In this document: piece after piece, positions 33,597-36,077 of the stretch | How positions within the stretch are numbered: position 1 is the first letter of the stretch | How the letters are laid out: every line of letters begins with the position of its first letter | Assembly (NCBI GenBank): GCA_003402705.1 | Contig: QQNF01000043.1 | Coordinates: 1 to 36,077, forward strand | Length of the DNA: 36,077 nt | Direction: 5' to 3' | Source: Verrucomicrobiota bacterium | Lineage (GTDB): Bacteria; Verrucomicrobiota; Verrucomicrobiia; Verrucomicrobiales; V1-33 | Notes under the pieces: generated by a model | What the model saw: the letters and a program-made list of their open reading frames with translations, nothing else | Told to the model about the DNA's origin: nothing | The model's database searches: none | Program-made: the position numbers and the translations under genes

Positions 33597-34511
33597 TCAG
33601 GCCTTCAAGGTCCCGCGCACTTTCTCCAGCAGCGCCTTCGTCGCCTTGATCCCCTCAACCTCGCCAAGCTTGCTGCCCTCATACTCAATCCCGACAAATC
33701 CGTGCCACCCGTGCTTCTTCACCACGATGTCCAGCATCTTGTGGTAATCCGTGTGGGTCTCTTCCCCAGCCTCGTTGAAGTCGTGGCTCTTCGCGCTCAC
33801 GCCCTTCGCATACGGCATCAACTCGTCCACCCCCTTGTAACGATCATACTCCGCATTCCCATCCAGCCGGAAATTCCCGAAATCAGGCAGCGTCCCGCAG
33901 TTCTTCAATCCCACATCCTTCATCACCCCGGCCAGCCACCCGCCATCACTCGAAAGCTGCCCGTGATTCTCCACAATGACCCCGATCTGATACGGTGCCG
34001 CCACCTCACTCAACCGCCGCAACCCATCCACCGCCCGCTTCGCCTGCTCATCCCTCGTCCCCTTCCCTGCCGTGTGCGCATTCACCCGGATGCTGTGGCA
34101 ACCCAGCGCCTTCGCCGCCTCAATCCACTTCTTGTGATTGTCCACCGCCTTGCCCCGCGCCGCGTCATCAGGATCCCCCAGATGCCCCTCGCCATCACAC
34201 ATGATCAGCACACTCGTCACCCCCTCACCCTCGCAGATCTTCTTCAATTCCGCCACGTACGCCGCATCCGTCGCCTTGTCCTTCCAGAACTGATTCACCC
34301 ACTCCACCCCATCAATCCCGAAATCCTTCTTCGCCATCACCGGAAAATCCGTGTTCTTCATCTGCTTCGCAAACAACGCCTTGTGCAATGACCACTGCGC
34401 CAGCGAAATCTTGAACGCCGGCACCGCCTCCGCCGCCACCAGCCGGGAACTCAATGGCGCTGCCACTACACCGGCTGCCATCGTCAGAAAGGAACGTCGC
34501 GAGGTTTTCAT
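33597..34511 (-). CDS. Sugar phosphate isomerase/epimerase-like TIM-barrel protein, Tat-exported
   Basis: 304 aa. The N-terminus [22 protein letters not shown] is a twin-arginine signal, and the mature barrel is of the xylose-isomerase-like AP-endonuclease-2 type. Visible are [81 protein letters not shown] and VSAKSHDF...[13 protein letters not shown]. The Glu, Asp and His residues in VIVENHG, LPDFGNF, KSHDF and IEYEG are placed as the metal-binding set of the family. Exported members are common in this phylum and are presumed to isomerise or epimerise free sugars, though the substrate is unknown. It is first in an operon with the cytochrome and DUF1501 genes and diverges from the aldose epimerase gene across 165 bp. 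Confidence 0.9.
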   Translation of the reverse strand: MKTSRRSFLTMAAGVVAAPLSSRLVAAEAVPAFKISLAQWSLHKALFAKQMKNTDFPVMAKKDFGIDGVEWVNQFWKDKATDAAYVAELKKICEGEGVTSVLIMCDGEGHLGDPDDAARGKAVDNHKKWIEAAKALGCHSIRVNAHTAGKGTRDEQAKRAVDGLRRLSEVAAPYQIGVIVENHGQLSSDGGWLAGVMKDVGLKNCGTLPDFGNFRLDGNAEYDRYKGVDELMPYAKGVSAKSHDFNEAGEETHTDYHKMLDIVVKKHGWHGFVGIEYEGSKLGEVEGIKATKALLEKVRGTLKA

Positions 34512-34676
34512 ATCAGATCAGTTGGAATGAATTTACCCGTCACCATCGCGGGATGCCGCCCCGCCGCCAACCATAATTTCTCCGCTTCCATGGATTCTCT
34601 CCCCTCAGGGATTTGAGCTTGCCAATTCCCACCCGGATGCGCATCTCATCCCCGCGCACCCCACGCTCCTCAAGCC

Positions 34677-35807
34677 ATGAAAAAGCTCTTCCCAGCCCTC
34701 TCCGCGCTCCTCTTCTCCTCCCCTCTCGCCATGAGCCAGGCCACCATCACCAAAGAACCCTTCGGCAATCTCAAAGACGGCCGCGCCGTCAGCCTCTACA
34801 CCCTCGCCGCCAAAGACGGCGCTTCCGTCCGCATCACCAACTTCGGCGGCATCATCGTCAGCATCGATGTCCCCGACCGCTCCGGTAAACTCGACAGCGT
34901 CGTCCTCGGCAAGGACTCCATCGCCGAATACGAAGCCGGTCACCCCTTCTTCGGCTGCCTCACCGGCCGCTACGCCAACCGCATCGCCAAAGGAAAATTC
35001 ACCCTCGACGGCACCGCCCACTTCCTCGCCGTCAACAACGGCCCCAATAGCCTCCACGGCGGCAAAGAAGGCTTCGACAAAAAACTCTGGTTCGTCAAAT
35101 CCGCCATCCTCAAAGACGGCGCCCCCACCCTCGTCCTCACCTACTCCAGCCCCGACGGCGAAGAAAACTACCCCGGTAAACTCGACTGCGAGGTCACCTA
35201 CTCCTTCAACGACCAGCACGAACTCTCCATCGTCTACTCCGCAGTCACCGACAAACCCACCGTCGTCAACCTGACTAACCACTCCTACTTCAACCTCGCA
35301 GGCCACGGCCACGGAACCATCCTCGACCACATCCTCGAAATGCCCTGCGGTTCCTACACCGACACCGACGCCACCCTCATCCCCACAGGCGAGGTCCTCT
35401 CCGTCACCGGTACCCCGCTCGACTTCCTCAAACCCACCCGCATCGGCGACCGCATCGACAAAACCGACTTCCTCCCTCTCAAATACGGCGAGGGCTACGA
35501 CCACAACTTCGTCATCAATGGCCCCACCGGCGAACTCCGCACCGCCGCCAAAGTCAAAGACCCCGTCTCCGGCCGCACCCTCGAGTGCCTCACCACCGAA
35601 CCCGCCGTCCAGCTCTACACCGCCAATCACCTCGAAAAGGAACACAAAGGCCGCGACGGCCGCACCTACACGCGCCGCGGTGCCTTCTGCCTCGAAACCC
35701 AGCACTTCCCGGACAGCCCCAACCACCCGTCCTTCCCCTCCACCGTCCTCCGCCCCGGCCAGACCTACCAGCACACCTGCGTCTACCGCTTCGGTGTCGC
35801 CAAATGA
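34677..35807 (+). CDS. Exported aldose 1-epimerase (galactose mutarotase)
   Basis: 376 aa with a signal peptide (MKKLFPALSALLFSSPLAMS). It interconverts alpha and beta anomers of galactose and other aldoses; the export signal places it in the periplasm. The supersandwich family motifs are complete: ITNFGGIIVSIDVPD, VVLGKDSIAEYE, FFGCLTGRYANRIAKGKF, NSLHGGKEGFDKKLW and the catalytic acid NLTNHSYFNLAGH (H202). GEGYDHNFVI (D275) follows, and the catalytic base Glu is in FCLETQHFPDSPNH (E340). Length matches exported GalM proteins. It is followed after 30 bp by the DASS transporter gene, so they are likely cotranscribed. I leave the symbol empty because several mutarotase paralogues usually exist. 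Confidence 0.94.
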   Translation: MKKLFPALSALLFSSPLAMSQATITKEPFGNLKDGRAVSLYTLAAKDGASVRITNFGGIIVSIDVPDRSGKLDSVVLGKDSIAEYEAGHPFFGCLTGRYANRIAKGKFTLDGTAHFLAVNNGPNSLHGGKEGFDKKLWFVKSAILKDGAPTLVLTYSSPDGEENYPGKLDCEVTYSFNDQHELSIVYSAVTDKPTVVNLTNHSYFNLAGHGHGTILDHILEMPCGSYTDTDATLIPTGEVLSVTGTPLDFLKPTRIGDRIDKTDFLPLKYGEGYDHNFVINGPTGELRTAAKVKDPVSGRTLECLTTEPAVQLYTANHLEKEHKGRDGRTYTRRGAFCLETQHFPDSPNHPSFPSTVLRPGQTYQHTCVYRFGVAK

Positions 35808-35837
35808 CCGCACCCCGCCCCCCGGCGCACCATCTCC

Positions 35838-36077
35838 ATGCACGCTGACGCCGCGCAGCGTCTCTCCGACGCCGAAGCACGCTTCGAATCCGCTCGCCGC
35901 CGCATCGGTCTCTGGTTAGGCCCGCTCGCCGCCGCCCTCCTCCTCGCCTTCCCCATCCCCGGGCTCTCCCCGGAAGCCCAACGGCTCTCCGCGGTCCTCG
36001 CCCTCGCCGTCATCTTCTGGATCACAGAGGCCATCCCCATGGCCGCCACCGCCCTCCTCGCCCCAGCCCTCTGCATC
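35838..36077 (+). CDS. DASS/SLC13 family anion:sodium symporter, cut by window edge
   Basis: Only the first 80 residues are present. A hydrophilic N-terminus (MHADAAQRLSDAEARFESARRR) is followed by a first membrane helix (IGLWLGPLAAALLLAFPIP). Next comes the family hallmark LSPEAQRLSAVLALAVIFWITEAIP and MAATALLAPAL, where the ITEAIP motif is diagnostic of the divalent anion:Na+ symporter (CitT/SLC13) family. Members import dicarboxylates, tricarboxylates or sulfate across the inner membrane; which of these cannot be told from this part. Its start is 30 bp after the epimerase stop, with no Shine-Dalgarno but a CATCTCC leader. Confidence 0.88.
   Translation, partial: MHADAAQRLSDAEARFESARRRIGLWLGPLAAALLLAFPIPGLSPEAQRLSAVLALAVIFWITEAIPMAATALLAPALCI

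Overview
The window looks like a chromosomal segment of a Gram-negative member of the Verrucomicrobiota (PVC group). The reasons are a DUF1501 + DUF1549/DUF1553 (planctomycete-type cytochrome) gene pair, several secreted propeller and beta-helix proteins, an LPS Kdo transferase, and mostly C-rich leaders without a Shine-Dalgarno sequence. I would not go below phylum level from sequence alone. Both ends cut genes.

Layout. 1-3232: two divergent secreted proteins, a cut one and a GSDH-type sugar dehydrogenase, which share a DNRLRE-like domain. 3233-6433: a compositionally different patch with a structured repeat, a formylglycine-generating-enzyme-like (C-type lectin fold) protein whose end looks like a diversity-generating-retroelement target, a Fic protein and a 10-bp tandem array. 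6434-17143: housekeeping genes, namely waaA and rsmD (overlapping), an NtrC-type response regulator coupled to a LipM/LplA-like acyltransferase, fabD flanked by two BamB-like propellers, dapB-folK, a YheT-type hydrolase, and a small c-type cytochrome with a clear terminator. 17331-22058: a secreted beta-helix protein, an Rpn/PD-(D/E)XK protein, an FAD amine-oxidase-like protein and a secreted Gfo/Idh/MocA protein.

22059-29266 is an accessory, decaying region. It has two tandem paralogous genes resembling DUF1629/Imm43 immunity proteins, preceded by the bare C-terminal tail of a lost gene. A cluster of structured repeats follows, then a large secreted protein lacking its 5' end (TSP3 calcium repeats, beta-helix, zincin-like C-terminus) overlapped by a membrane-anchored partner gene. 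A broken Rpn gene and a 99-bp remnant of a second copy of the large protein close the region. I read this as a polymorphic toxin/immunity or surface-protein locus reshaped by recombination.

29267-36077: an operon on the minus strand (TIM-barrel isomerase-like protein, DUF1549/DUF1553 cytochrome, Tat-exported DUF1501 protein), diverging from an exported aldose 1-epimerase and the start of a DASS/SLC13 transporter. Together these suggest extracytoplasmic sugar processing and organic-anion uptake.

Base composition is strongly strand-asymmetric. The + strand is C-rich and G-poor whichever way genes run, so + genes use C-ending codons and - genes use G-ending codons. The patches at about 3950-6250 and 22400-28150 break this rule, which suggests they are newer arrivals. 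No tRNA, rRNA, CRISPR array, complete insertion sequence or reverse transcriptase was recognised.
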